Part shown: in pieces, positions 1 through 9,569 of the stretch
How positions within the stretch are numbered: position 1 is the first letter of the stretch
How the letters are laid out: each line of letters begins with the position of its first letter
Assembly: GCF_002095465.1 (NCBI RefSeq)
Contig: NZ_MLFP01000008.1
Coordinates: 140,281-204,280 of the forward strand
DNA length: 64,000 nt
Reading direction: 5' to 3'
From: Pantoea rodasii
Lineage (GTDB): Bacteria; Pseudomonadota; Gammaproteobacteria; Enterobacterales; Enterobacteriaceae
The notes under the pieces: generated by a model
The model's database searches: none
Told to the model about the DNA's origin: nothing
Seen by the model: the letters and a program-made list of their open reading frames with translations, nothing else
Made by a program: the position numbers and the translations under genes

Positions 1-114
1 AAGCCTCAGATTGACAGTGACACCGGTTTGGTGTCTTACAAAGATGCTCAGACTGGCAGAACCGAGCAGATCAACCGCGACAAAATTACCAACATGAGTG
101 AACTGGATAACTGA
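1..114 (+). CDS. YgdI/YgdR-family lipoprotein, C-terminal part (5'-truncated by window)
   Basis: The window opens inside an ORF that is read from its first base and stops at TGA (112-114), leaving 37 residues. The tail has the DTGLVSYKDAQTG stretch followed by QINRDKI, which matches the C-terminal half of the small YgdI/YgdR outer-membrane lipoproteins (DUF903). It lies 13 bases before a second, full member of the same family, so the two form a tandem pair, probably one transcript ending at the terminator at 365-386. The N-terminal signal and lipobox are outside the window. The function of the family is not known. Confidence 0.75.
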   Translation, partial: KPQIDSDTGLVSYKDAQTGRTEQINRDKITNMSELDN

Positions 115-127
115 TAAGGAACATACT

Positions 128-355
128 GTGAAAAAAATGTTTTTTTCAGCCATAGCGACGATTATTGCACTTTCAGTTCTGACCGGGTGCACACGGACAA
201 GCTATGCAATTCACACAGTTGATGGTCGTACAATTGTCACCGATGGTAAACCGAAAGAGTCGGATACGGGAATGCTGGGTTATACCGATGCTAACGGTGT
301 GAAACAGCAACTCAACAAGCAGGAAGTCAAAGAAGTTTCTGAAATCCCTCATTAA
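128..355 (+). CDS. YgdI/YgdR-family lipoprotein
   Basis: A 75-residue small lipoprotein. I chose GTG at 128 because AAGGAA lies just upstream and the protein then begins MKKMFF, a typical lipoprotein signal start; an in-frame ATG at 98 would overlap the previous gene. Residues 1-22 form a hydrophobic signal ending in lipobox LTGC, so the mature protein should be acylated on that Cys. The mature part carries the family motifs HTVDGRTIVTDGKP and DTGMLGYTDANG and ends EVKEVSEIPH. E. coli YgdI and YgdR are about 72-75 residues, so the length is normal. It follows a truncated paralogue directly and is followed by a strong terminator. No biochemical role is established. Confidence 0.88.
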   Translation: MKKMFFSAIATIIALSVLTGCTRTSYAIHTVDGRTIVTDGKPKESDTGMLGYTDANGVKQQLNKQEVKEVSEIPH

Positions 356-364
356 TTATTAAAA

Positions 365-386
365 AAACCGCCCTTTGGCGGTTTTT
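365..386 (+). terminator. Rho-independent terminator after the lipoprotein pair
   Basis: An 8-bp perfect stem (AAACCGCC/GGCGGTTT) with a 4-base loop is followed by T residues, 9 bases after the lipoprotein stop codon. Confidence 0.85.
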
Positions 387-390
387 AATA

Positions 391-984
391 TTTTACCTGA
401 AACCGACGACTAACGAGCAAAGACGTACAGCTGCCCGGTGCGATTCTGCAGACAACTTCATCCTCCCGGTGTTTAATCCCTCTTTAAAACCTGTCAACTT
501 CTATGCCTGTGCATAAGGGTAAATGGCGGGCGGATGAAAGAGCTTTTAACGTCAACAGACCAATTGAAGCTTGATTTCGGACGAATCAGCACTCAGGCTT
601 ATACTCTGCGCGATACCAGATCTGCTCAGCGCAAAAACAGGACAAATTTTTTGCGCCGAAGCTTTGGTCAAAGCAAAGAGAAAACTCAAAATCACCTCAA
701 CAGTTTATACAGTGACTGCTGTAGTGGTTAACACTCAGTGGGGCGCATCCGGGTCCGGCTACTGTGCTGAATACTCTTGTTTCATGGGGCCGTTACACCC
801 GAATTAATTATCAGCATTACACAAAGAAATTTTTATTGAAGGCAGTGTACCCGTGCACTCTGATCAGTAATTTATTTTCAAGGTGGTTTTTTATCCGCTG
901 ACTGCCAGCCTTAAGAATTAACCTGACACCAGGATGAAATGAGTGGATTAAAAGGGCAAGCCGCCCCTTTAAAAATTGGTGGGC
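391..984. other. Intergenic stretch, no supported gene
   Basis: Two overlapping short plus-strand frames (534-731 and 571-807) have no convincing ribosome binding site and no recognisable family. I read the stretch as non-coding or decayed sequence between the lipoprotein terminator and the end of the convergent diguanylate cyclase gene. Confidence 0.4.
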
Positions 985-1886
985 TTAACCCTGCGAACGT
1001 TGAGCATACATGATGCAATCTCTTCCCGCTCTTTTTGCTCGATAAAGTGCATTATCAGCAGCAGTAATAATTGCAGAAGAGGAGTCCCTTTTCTGTTTGA
1101 TTGCTACACCAATACTTAAAGTAACACTAATACTGCCGTTACATCCATCTGAAACAGATGTCTTTATCTTTCTGATAACATCTTCAGCATTAGCGTCGTC
1201 AAAAATTATAATTGCAAATTCCTCACCGCCTGATCTGGAAATAAAAACATTGTCTTTTACAAAGCCACTCAGCCTCAACCCCAGATTTCTCAATACCTTA
1301 TCCCCTGCCTCATGACCATAGGTATCGTTGATTTTTTTAAAGTGGTCAATATCTGCTATGCAAATTATTCCAGCCCTGCTTTCTATTTCTCTGAGCTTAA
1401 CATTGAGGTGCCGCCTGTTAGGTAGTCCTGTCAATTCGTCTGTTAAGGACAGACTAACCGCAGATTTATAATTATGGTTAACGTATGATATGAACTTATT
1501 GAATGAATAAATAATCATAAGCATGGCTGGAACGTAAAGAAGAGCTGCTATTACAGATGCAGCATCCCTGTCAATCAGGTTAAGACCTCCAGCCATAGAC
1601 GCCAGAGATGAATTCAGGAGCAAAAATAAGCTAACCCTGAAAACCAGTAAATGCATATCTTTAGAGTGAATGTTAAAAGATTTTCTAATGAACCATACCA
1701 TTACTGTTACTGTGCAAGAGTTAATAAAGAAGTAAAAATTCAGTTTTGATGTATCACCAATTGCCAAAAAAGAATAACAATCAGCGTTGCCATAATGCAA
1801 GTGTAAATAATCACCATTCTATAAAGAAGGCCTTCCGGGGATTCCACTTCATGAATGAGCTTGTCATGTATCTTAAAATTCATCAT
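985..1886 (-). pseudogene. Membrane-anchored diguanylate cyclase (GGDEF), one-base frameshift
   Basis: A GGDEF protein that would make c-di-GMP from two GTP at the inner membrane. The C-terminal domain (985 to about 1440) is complete: LTDELTGLPNRRHL entry helix, DIDHFKKINDTYGHEAGD, and active-site loop SGGEEF. No RxxD inhibitory site precedes the loop. The N-terminal half holds about four membrane segments in two frames: 1886-1740 gives MMNFKIHDKL and a first segment, and the other frame continues from KLNFYFFINSC. The break is in the T run at 1744-1747; one more T restores a single protein of about 300 residues. The four-segment sensor is not a named family to me. Convergent with the lipoprotein pair. 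Confidence 0.8.
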
Positions 1887-1949
1887 ATAATCCTGATTTA
1901 GTTTAAGGAGTAATAGTACCACGTGATAGTTTAGTAAGGTCATAAATTG

Positions 1950-2656
1950 TGCTTTTCAGGTTGATGATTCCATTTGATGCATAAACAAATCAGGCGCATA
2001 AGAATTCGCTGCAATTACTCAGACTGCTTTTTGTCAATTCCCTATAGAAACCATAAAAATTTATGAATGAAGCGTGACAGTCCCCTACTCCGGATCGTTT
2101 CTGCCAGCAATTCCGTTTCGTGCCTTCTCATGGGTGCACAGATAACCTCATCCCGGTTACCCGGCAAGATGTATTCGGCATTCAACGGTTATCCCCACAC
2201 CATCATTAACCTCGCTGATACGCAGTTAATGATGGTGAGAGACAGACCGAAAGATGAAGGTTGACGCGGAAAATTTTATGAGAAAATCGATTTTATTGCT
2301 GAGTCGCGCCTTGCTTTCTGCATATCAGATACAGGATGTCACCTGACCTCCTGTAATTGATGACGCTTTAATGCACCCGGCAGACGCCAGTCAGTTAGTC
2401 GGAACTGCAAAGCTGGTCATGCGAAACCGGAGGGATGTAACGAAACTTTACCGGGATCTTAGCGTGAACCAGAATACGAATGAGTTAGCTGACGGCGCGC
2501 GCGATGCGGCTTTATGTGCCTCAGCTGTCAACCCAGCCCTGGGGCTATGGGTAAAATGGAGTATCCTTTCAGGCCCGCTTTTAGAGAAGAAAATGCCTTA
2601 ATGAGGACATTCACTTTTCTGTCGTTGATAATGACATCAGCGAGCATGATTAGAAT
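1950..2656. other. Intergenic stretch, no supported gene
   Basis: Short plus-strand frames at 2067-2264 and 2371-2601 show no recognisable domain and no good ribosome binding site. The second reads like protein in part but I cannot place it. Likely decayed DNA. Confidence 0.35.
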
Positions 2657-3262
2657 TTATAACCCCAGACTGGCAAGCAGGTCATCCACGTCATCCTGGC
2701 TGGCAGCTTTATCCTTAGTCTGTGAAGAAGATAGGTGTGATATGTGGTCGGGCGTATTGTCGCGCAGCACCTTTATCAGTTGCCCCTCTACATCATTCAG
2801 CACGCTGACCATACGCTGCACGATCTGGCCCGTCAGATCCTGAAATCCCTGAGCCATCATAATGGCATGCAGTTGATGTCGAGTGGAACCCGCTATGGAT
2901 GGAATGGTGGCCAGCCAGTCCTGTGTGTCCGTGGCGAGTTTAAGAGAGGCCTTCACACCTTGAGGATTCTCCTCCCAGGCGTTCCAGCGTGACGTTAGCT
3001 TCTCAGCGTCATCTGCAAGCCCGTACTGCAGGGGCTGAGTCAGCTCAACGCTGGTCAGCACTCCCTCGGCGGCTTCCCGGGTCATATTGACCACATAGCC
3101 AAGCCTGTCGCGGGCTTCAGGTATACTGCCTGCCACCTCAGCTATTGTTTTATCAAGCCCGAGCTGCTGTAAGCTGTCGCGCAGAGAGCGCAAAATTGCA
3201 CCGGTGCGCAGGGTAAGTGCCCGTATATCGGTTCCCTCGCCGTTAATGTCGGGTGATGTCAT
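2657..3262 (-). CDS. cheZ: CheZ, CheY-phosphate phosphatase
   Basis: A 201-residue homologue of CheZ, which dephosphorylates CheY-P and so favours smooth swimming. ATG at 3262 is chosen over an upstream start because AGGAAG lies 9 bases before it and similarity begins there. The long-helix region keeps LRDSLQQLGLDKTIAEVA and IPEARDRLGYVVNMT. The catalytic segment MMAQGFQDLTGQ (residues 135-146) keeps the Asp (D142) and Gln (Q146) equivalent to E. coli D143 and Q147; the Asp four residues earlier in E. coli (QDFQ) is Gly here. The CheY-binding tail SQDDVDDLLASLGL is intact. No cheA, cheW, cheY, cheR or cheB is nearby, so this is an orphan copy. It probably works with chromosomal CheY or with the three chemoreceptors in this window. 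Confidence 0.93.
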   Translation of the reverse strand: MTSPDINGEGTDIRALTLRTGAILRSLRDSLQQLGLDKTIAEVAGSIPEARDRLGYVVNMTREAAEGVLTSVELTQPLQYGLADDAEKLTSRWNAWEENPQGVKASLKLATDTQDWLATIPSIAGSTRHQLHAIMMAQGFQDLTGQIVQRMVSVLNDVEGQLIKVLRDNTPDHISHLSSSQTKDKAASQDDVDDLLASLGL

Positions 3263-4067
3263 GAAGATAGCTTCCTGTAAAGGAGTTTGAAGTGATTTAG
3301 TTATCGGCAATCTGTGTACATTATTGAGATCACACCTGACAGGTAGCACTTTAAAGGCGCATGTCCGGGGCCGGGTGGCGCCAGAATAACACGTTAAATT
3401 TCGGTCTTTACCCCAGCCAGTTAAGTCTGTGCCAGCGCAGACAGGCGCCGATAACCACACGTACAGGGAGCCGGAGTCTTCAGCGTTACAACCGTAAATC
3501 CCACGTTTGCCCTCCGTAACAATCAGTATGTCGTATAACGTTTTTGTACTGCCTGTTTAGCACGCAGACCATGCAGACTTTAACTTCCACCTTCATCGCT
3601 CGGGTTTGCCTTGCCATAATTGACTTTGTCCTCTACGACTTTACAGCCGTCGACATCACCCCGTTTTATATCATCAGAAGCTTGTGCTTTTCAGGCCGAT
3701 ATAGCCCCAGCCCACAAGGATGAAGCTATCAAGAGCATCGTTCTGAACATGAGCCATTGCTGACTTCATCTGGAGGAGACCCCAATAGAGAATAGGTTGC
3801 ACACTCAGCGTTCGGGCAGAAAATCTAAGTGAATAACCGGCAGCAACGGCAGTGCGTCAACAGATAAAGGGCATACCAGAAGGAGGCCCCAAAGCAGGTT
3901 AATCAAAAAAATGCCTGTTTAAACTGGACGCGGCGTACATCATTCCCGCCGGCTTCTGACTTCAGCAAATTCAGGCAGAAAATGTCCGGAAAGAATGACG
4001 CCTGCACGAGGATACGGCCACTTCCCCATCAAGCTCATGAATACGTGCTGTCTTTCATTAAATCATA
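3263..4067. other. Intergenic stretch upstream of cheZ
   Basis: No gene is supported. A single TGTACA hexamer at 3315-3320 lies 53 bases upstream of the cheZ start, but such a hexamer is expected by chance about once per 4 kb. Confidence 0.3.
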
Positions 4068-4292
4068 TCAGATTTTATTTTTATAACTTTTAAGCCAGTA
4101 ACTGAACCGTTCCCCCATAGCTTTTGCCTGTTCAGAATCCCGGGCGTCACAAAGATAGAGACGCGAATTAGGTGGTGAATCAGAAGTGGCCAGATAAATC
4201 TCGTTACGGTCGTCAGTGTCATCAATAATAATTGCTGTAAAGTTGAGTGAGGACCATTTCTTAATGGCCTCTCTGAATTCTTCCTGTTGCAT
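4068..4292 (-). CDS. Small hypothetical protein, paralogue of the 52.5-kb protein
   Basis: A 74-residue protein of no family I recognise. It is supported by clear similarity to the protein at 52513-52806. Both begin with an acidic EF dipeptide, then W about eight residues on, then FTAI, EIY, SRL, an A-x-AM segment and F-x-x-WL, in the same order and spacing. The pattern suggests a small alpha/beta domain with a C-terminal amphipathic helix. There is no signal peptide or membrane segment. The downstream neighbour is not close, and the upstream gene at 4415-4615 is on the same strand 122 bases away. The function is unknown. Confidence 0.6.
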   Translation of the reverse strand: MQQEEFREAIKKWSSLNFTAIIIDDTDDRNEIYLATSDSPPNSRLYLCDARDSEQAKAMGERFSYWLKSYKNKI

Positions 4293-4414
4293 AATGGCCT
4301 CGATACCTGCTGTGTAAAACAGGAATTGTCAGGACCAGAGCAAATTCATGGTAGAGGCATTTTTCCTAATTGACTCTGACCGGATCCAGAATTCGAATTT
4401 GTGCGACTTTATAC

Positions 4415-4615
4415 TTAACCTGCATGTGAGAATGATTCTTCATTCCCACTCATCTTCTCTGAACGTTTAAGCCCCATTTCAGGATCACTTAGGTCCACTA
4501 ATGAGTGGATAAAGGTCCTTTGTTCGTCAGATAAGTACAAAATGTTAAAACTGCATTGATTACCCCCCTTTTGAACATTAAAAGTAACAGCATGTTTTTT
4601 CTCGAATCTTCTCAT
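4415..4615 (-). CDS. Small hypothetical protein
   Basis: A 66-residue reading frame. I prefer ATG at 4615 (protein MRRFEKKHAVTF) to the longer start because a G-rich sequence lies about 5-10 bases upstream. It contains a basic N terminus, a central hydrophobic CSFNILYLSDEQRTFI segment and an acidic C terminus. It is not recognised. It may form a transcription unit with the gene at 4068-4292. Moderate to low confidence. Confidence 0.4.
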   Translation of the reverse strand: MRRFEKKHAVTFNVQKGGNQCSFNILYLSDEQRTFIHSLVDLSDPEMGLKRSEKMSGNEESFSHAG

Positions 4616-4619
4616 AACA

Positions 4620-5849
4620 CCCCCCGTCAGAATCACTGTATTTTCCGCGTTATCAGAGTAAGGATTGCCATAAAATCCCAGACTCGGGCAACGTCAACTC
4701 CCCCACCAGGAGAAATAGACTTAATATTTTTTTCAATATCTAAGGTGAGGCATCAGATAAGGAAAAGAAACATTAAAGTAACAACTTTGCGCCTTTCAGA
4801 TTTATTACCTGAATTCTAACGACAGTATTAAGCGAAGCGTGGAGATTAAACGAAACTACAAATTGCGAGCACGCTCACATAAATTTTGATTTATGGCACT
4901 GAAATACTGATGAAACCGCATAGAGGATGGCCATTGAAGTGACAGCGCATTTCAGAAAAAATCATTTTAATCCGGCCACTTACAAGCCTGCTGCAACTAT
5001 ATTACTTACTATACGATAACGGAGAAGAGTGCAGAAAATATCTTTCCCGACTAATGATTATGTGCCGCATGGGGCCTGCCAGACGACGGAAAAAATTCGG
5101 GACAAGCCTGTAAGCGAAAACAAAAAAGAGGGCCCCGGAGGGCCCCGCTAAACAGCTGTCAGGGAAAAGTATGTTTGTTTGGAGTTTTGTTACCGGTTTA
5201 CCGGCTGTTACCCGGTATCGGTCAGCATCGGCAAAACTTTAAGGCTGTTGTATTTATTTAACCTCTGTCATGCGCTTGTTTTTTCTTCAGTCGTTCCGCA
5301 TCCCACTCCCCCTCAACCTCTTAGGGATTGTGGCACGCTCGCCATCAGTGCAGCCGCAGAGCCGTGAGACAAATGTGAAATTGACGACAAGTTGCTGCGT
5401 CAGGTCTCATCATCACATCTCCTTATAAAAGTTTGCCTGAAATACTCAGGTAGAAGGTATCAACGCCAGACAGTTCTTCAGAGCATTTTCTATCGCGTAC
5501 CGCCGGAAGTTCAGCAGCTGGAGGGCGAGCTTCCTGCTTTAATCCAGTTTGGGATTGAGCTCACAGCGGCGTCAGGTCAGTAATGTCGGACTGCTATGCT
5601 GCACGCCAGGTGACACATCGTGCACATGCAGAACGTGTCCGCGCTCCCCAACCTTGGGGTTGCCGCCCGCTAAGGGCGGCTTCAGTAGGTGGGGCTGCAC
5701 GTGCTGCCAGGCGTGCTCTGGTATCACAGGAACCTCATTAGCCATTCGGTGCGGCCCATCCCTGTTCCATAGGCTAATTAAGCGTCAGTGAAGGGACAGT
5801 TAACGAGAGCATCCGGCAGGAATAAAAACTGGTAATAAACTGGCTAACA
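4620..5849. other. Intergenic stretch with one minus-strand terminator
   Basis: No gene is supported on either strand. Plus-strand frames at 5179, 5392 and 5549 look random, with clustered Cys and Pro and no ribosome binding site. Just before the terminator at 5122-5146 a minus-strand frame ends with EWDAERLKKKQAHDRG, which looks coding, but it has no start and is probably a remnant. Confidence 0.35.
5122..5146 (-). terminator. Rho-independent terminator, minus strand
   Basis: A GGGCCC/GGGCCC stem with a 4-base loop is flanked on the plus strand by a run of six A residues, which reads as a T run on the minus strand. The gene it served is probably lost. Confidence 0.6.
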
Positions 5850-6131
5850 TTACTTTTTCAATAAACTTAGTTTGTATTCAACGGTAAACATCTCGACAGC
5901 CATCGAGGAAAACATTAGCTGGCTTCCGTAAGATTTCACCGCCACTGGCAAAGCAATGCCCCTGAGGGTTTTTCCGGCACTGGCGGCCTGCCATAGCGCC
6001 AGCGGTGCGATACCGGCCTGACGGGCAAACGCATCCAGCGATATCAGTGGTTCATCGGAATCCGGGGCAGATAATGATGCGCGCGTCTGCCACTGATTCA
6101 GGAAGGACAGTGCCTCATCCTGCAGGAACAT
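5850..6131 (-). CDS. Small putative DNA-binding (HTH-like) protein, coupled to the upstream ORF
   Basis: A 93-residue protein starting MFLQDEALSFLNQW at 6131. Its start overlaps the stop codon of the upstream frame as TAATG, which implies translational coupling and fixes the start. The middle (LISLDAFARQAGIAPLALW, followed by GKTLRGIALP) resembles the helix-turn-helix and wing of AlpA/MerR-like small DNA-binding proteins; the rest is not recognised. No signal peptide or membrane segment. A regulatory role is an inference from the HTH-like pattern only. Confidence 0.5.
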   Translation of the reverse strand: MFLQDEALSFLNQWQTRASLSAPDSDEPLISLDAFARQAGIAPLALWQAASAGKTLRGIALPVAVKSYGSQLMFSSMAVEMFTVEYKLSLLKK

Positions 6132-6265
6132 TACGGCGGCACCGCGCACCTGATGACAACGAGGAAGGGAAAAGCCCCCAGCATCCCGTCAGCGCGCGTT
6201 GCCTGCAGCAGTTCGCGCGGCAGGATAATGAGCATGTCGGCAAAGAGATCAAGTCGAATATACAT
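6131..6265 (-). CDS. Small hypothetical protein upstream of the HTH-like ORF
   Basis: A 44-residue frame starting MYIRLDLFADMLIILP at 6265, with AGG 6 bases before the ATG. It ends at TAA (6133-6131), whose bases overlap the ATG of the next gene (TAATG). The composition is amphipathic with a hydrophobic C-terminal part (AFPFLVVI). The coupling is the main support. No function recognised. Confidence 0.4.
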   Translation of the reverse strand: MYIRLDLFADMLIILPRELLQATRADGMLGAFPFLVVIRCAVPP

Positions 6266-7729
6266 TTCATACCTATGTCTGGAGTGTGTAAGGCAGTCCA
6301 TCGCAGGTCCCGGGCATATATGCTACGGTGACTAAGATTAATCCTGGGAGAATGAGTATAGATGTCATAATGAGAACCGCCAGACCAGTTCGTGAATGTC
6401 ACACAACGTAACAAAGGGGTATCCTGGGCCTTCTTTTTTCAGTCTGCGACGCGTAAGTGAGGTGTCCCGGATCAGGCCGCCCGGGTGCAGCGTTCCGGTA
6501 CCTGCGTAGAAGCCCTGTCCCTGCGCGGGATAGAACTGGGCACCCTGACCGGCGGTCAGAGCCGGACCTGACTGCACGGCGGAGTCCGGGGTCACAATAG
6601 GGCGAGGTGACCCGTCGGCAGCTTTGCTCCCCCTTCGACGGCGTGATAGCGTCGGCTATTGTGATGACTTGCTTTTTCAGCTTGTCGTTCTAATTTTTGA
6701 GTAAGCTGTTCAGCGTACCGAGGTCTCGCTCAGGGCCCGCGGTTTTATTCTTTTGCAGTGACGCGGTCGCCACGTCTTCGGCAAAGGCGGTGTTATCATG
6801 CCGCCGGGCTTTTCAGCTTCTCCTGAAGGTGCGAGCAAGCCCAGATGCCACCGCCGTGCGCCAGCATGACCGAGGCCGACACGCAGGCAATCCCCCACTC
6901 GAATCCCACCCCGCTCTCATAAAAGGTGCAGGTAGAAAGCATCACGCCTGCAGGCGGTTTATGTGACGGATCACGTGAAGCCTTAACACCGGCTCTGCGG
7001 TACGTCGCAATTCACGACGCTGCGGGCCACGCTTACCAGCGTTTTTTGAAGGGCTGTCTTTCCTCACATATCTCTGGTCCGGGTTAGGCTTCAGTGTAAC
7101 GTCCGCCGTAACAAGGTTAAACCCGGCGGCGGTTTCCGGGAAGGTGGTTAAGTCCTTCCCGGTGATGCCGGTAGTGAGCTCGCCGCCGATGATGATCGTG
7201 TTGCTCATCTGCGCTTTGAGGTACGCGTTGCTCCGAACAGCCTACGGTCAGCGCTGCTGCCTGCGTCCATGGCTGAAAAAGTCATTTCCATGGGTTGAGT
7301 CCTGTTATGTCATCGATGCAGAATCGGAGGTGAGCGAGTGGCAGTTGTGTTTAATGTTAACCAGGGCTGGATTTAGTAGATGCGCATTGGCTGTAAACAA
7401 TGAATATCCAGGATGAACGCTCTTTGAAATTGTCACCTAGACCGAGAAGTACAGAACAGAACCTGTTTGGCGATAACCGCATCAGATTCGTAGAAAACTG
7501 GAAGAGATCCCGGGTACAGAGTGATTCCAACTGACAAAGTTCACGGCATCAGAGCCGTGCCCCCCCGACAACCGGGTCAGTAAAGAGGACGGAACGACGA
7601 AGCGGATGCACTATTGGCCGATATTAACCCCCATAAACAATTATCACTCGTGACTATCGCAGCAATATGTAATGTGCAGGCAGCGTATGCCGATAACCGG
7701 AGCAGTATTTACATAACCGGGTTCTTAAG
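6266..7729. other. Long stretch without a supported gene
   Basis: Minus-strand frames at 6365-6595 and 6942-7208 read partly like protein (for example MSNTIIIGGELTTGITG), and a 48-codon hydrophobic frame near 6940-6795 overlaps the next by ATGA. None matches a family I know. This could be the remains of a phage or conjugation gene. The 520 bases before the chemoreceptor at 7730 hold nothing I can identify. Confidence 0.3.
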
Positions 7730-9046
7730 ATGCGCCTGCATAAGCTAAAAAATCTGTTTTCTCTGAATCACTCACGTTCATCCGCTTCTGTAGGCGCGCT
7801 TGAGCAGGCTATGGCAGTTATTGAGTTCTCCCCTAGAGGAATAGTCCACAAGGCCAGCCCGCTCTTTCTCACTACCATGGGGTACCGTGCAGATGAAATA
7901 ATCGGGCACCATCACAGTATGTTCTGTCCCCCATCGCTTATCAGTACACCTGAATACTGCCATTTCTGGCAGCGCCTTGCGGACGGTGAGAGCTTCAGTG
8001 GCAAGTATATGAGGCTGGCAAAAGGGGATCGGCCCGTCTGGCTTGAGGCAAGCTACATTCCCGTTGCTGACAGGCGCGGCAGGGTCTTTAAAATCATTAA
8101 AATAGCCGCAGACGTTTCCGGGCGCGTACAGTCAGCACTAGAGCTGGAATCCCTCGTCAATGCCATCAGCCGCTCTATGGCCGTTATTTCGTTCGACCCG
8201 GTCGGACTTGTTCTTGATGTTAACGAAAACTTTCTTAAAGCTACCGGGTATCAGCGGGATGAGATCATCGGTAAACACCACCGGATATTTTGTAGCGAAT
8301 CACTTTATAAAAGTGAAGAGTACCGGCAGTTCTGGGAAAAACTGAATCAGGGTGAGTTTTTCTCCGGGCAGTTCCCGCGGCTCAACCGTCGTGGTGCACC
8401 GCTATGGTTACGCGCCACCTATAACCCGGTCTTCAGCGCCGATGGCAAACTGTACAAAATTGTAAAGTTTGCTTCAGACGTCACAGAGCAGGTCCTCCGG
8501 AATCAGAGAGAGCAGGATGCCGCCGTGCACGCGTGGGATATGGCAGTCCAGACGCGGGGAAGCGCGCAGACAGGTGCAGACGTAATAGAGAACAGCATCA
8601 GAATGATAGACAGGATAGCACTGGGGATGAGCTCGGTTTCGGCGGATATAACCCGACTCAACAGTCAGTCTGACAGCATTGACGGTATGGTCGAAACTAT
8701 CCGAAGTTTTGCCATGCAGACAAGACTTATTGCCCTGAATGCCGCTATTGAAGCCGCCAGAGCGGGTGCATCAGGCAGAAGCTTTGCCGTTGTCGCTACA
8801 GAAGTACGTAACCTTGCGGCGAGCGTCAGTGGTGCCACCGAGGAAATCGAACGGGTCGTGGCGGATAACAACCATCTGGCAAAAAAAGTACTCAGTGGTA
8901 TTGAAGGCAGCATGGCGAACACCAAAGACGGCGTTACGCTCATGCGTGAGGCGGGTAAGGTCATTGCCAGTATTCAGAGGAACTCTGAAGGCGTGGAGAA
9001 AGCCGTAGAGAATGTGGCCCACTCAGTGCAAAAGGGGCCTGCCTGA
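7730..9046 (+). CDS. Soluble PAS-PAS methyl-accepting chemotaxis protein, BdlA-like
   Basis: A 438-residue cytoplasmic chemoreceptor without membrane segments. Two PAS domains come first, at about residues 28-140 and 145-262; each begins with a similar SMAVI(E/S)F-type strand and keeps GY-x-x-DEIIGKHH, an FC(P/S)-x-x-L segment, E-FSG and a closing FK(I/F)(I/A)-x-DV strand. The signalling domain (about 285-436) has the hairpin tip ALNAAIEAARAGASGRSFAVVA. This architecture and length match Pseudomonas BdlA, a biofilm-dispersion protein that senses redox or c-di-GMP-linked cues, and resemble Aer-type energy sensors. PAS cofactor binding (heme or FAD) cannot be read from sequence. The last residues (VQKGPA) diverge, so the C terminus may be slightly altered. 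Stands alone, with long gaps on either side. Confidence 0.9.
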   Translation: MRLHKLKNLFSLNHSRSSASVGALEQAMAVIEFSPRGIVHKASPLFLTTMGYRADEIIGHHHSMFCPPSLISTPEYCHFWQRLADGESFSGKYMRLAKGDRPVWLEASYIPVADRRGRVFKIIKIAADVSGRVQSALELESLVNAISRSMAVISFDPVGLVLDVNENFLKATGYQRDEIIGKHHRIFCSESLYKSEEYRQFWEKLNQGEFFSGQFPRLNRRGAPLWLRATYNPVFSADGKLYKIVKFASDVTEQVLRNQREQDAAVHAWDMAVQTRGSAQTGADVIENSIRMIDRIALGMSSVSADITRLNSQSDSIDGMVETIRSFAMQTRLIALNAAIEAARAGASGRSFAVVATEVRNLAASVSGATEEIERVVADNNHLAKKVLSGIEGSMANTKDGVTLMREAGKVIASIQRNSEGVEKAVENVAHSVQKGPA

Positions 9047-9569
9047 TATGTTGATTATAAAAAACGAAAAGGGTCAAAGCCCGATTATTTCCGTTACAGG
9101 ATATTCAGTATACGTAACGTTACCGGTACGACAGGCTGCTGTAAGCGAAGACTGTTGTGAGTACGCTTGCAGCAGATACGTTTTTAAAAGCGCTTATTAT
9201 GCCCGCCTGCAGCATATACGTGAGCCTCAGCATAAAAAGGGAGACTGGCCCTGAGACGGATACCTGGCATGAGAAAACCGGGATATTGCACTGAGTCGCG
9301 GATCGGATTTTGCGGGCAGCACTGGCCTGGGAACTGCACTTATCACGACTGGGAGCCCTTTTTACGGGCAGAAGTCTGCACCTCTTTCATGCCATCCACT
9401 GCCTGTACATGCTGCTGTTTCAGGTGCATGCTTTCACCTCACAGATTTTTTGCGGTTATTCTGATAACCCATGTTCAGTCAGCTTTCATCTGTGTGCTTA
9501 TCTGACCTTGGATAGCCTGTGGTAATCAGTGAATCTCGTATAACGGGATGCATAAGGCGGCAAACGTTA
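9047..9569. other. Intergenic stretch, no supported gene
   Basis: Short plus-strand frames at 9012-9254 and 9269-9525 have no family signature or good ribosome binding site. Confidence 0.35.

Noticed and set aside
7144..7416. Plus-strand frame upstream of the BdlA-like receptor as a gene
   Set aside because: No start signal or domain; composition is typical of random GC-rich sequence.
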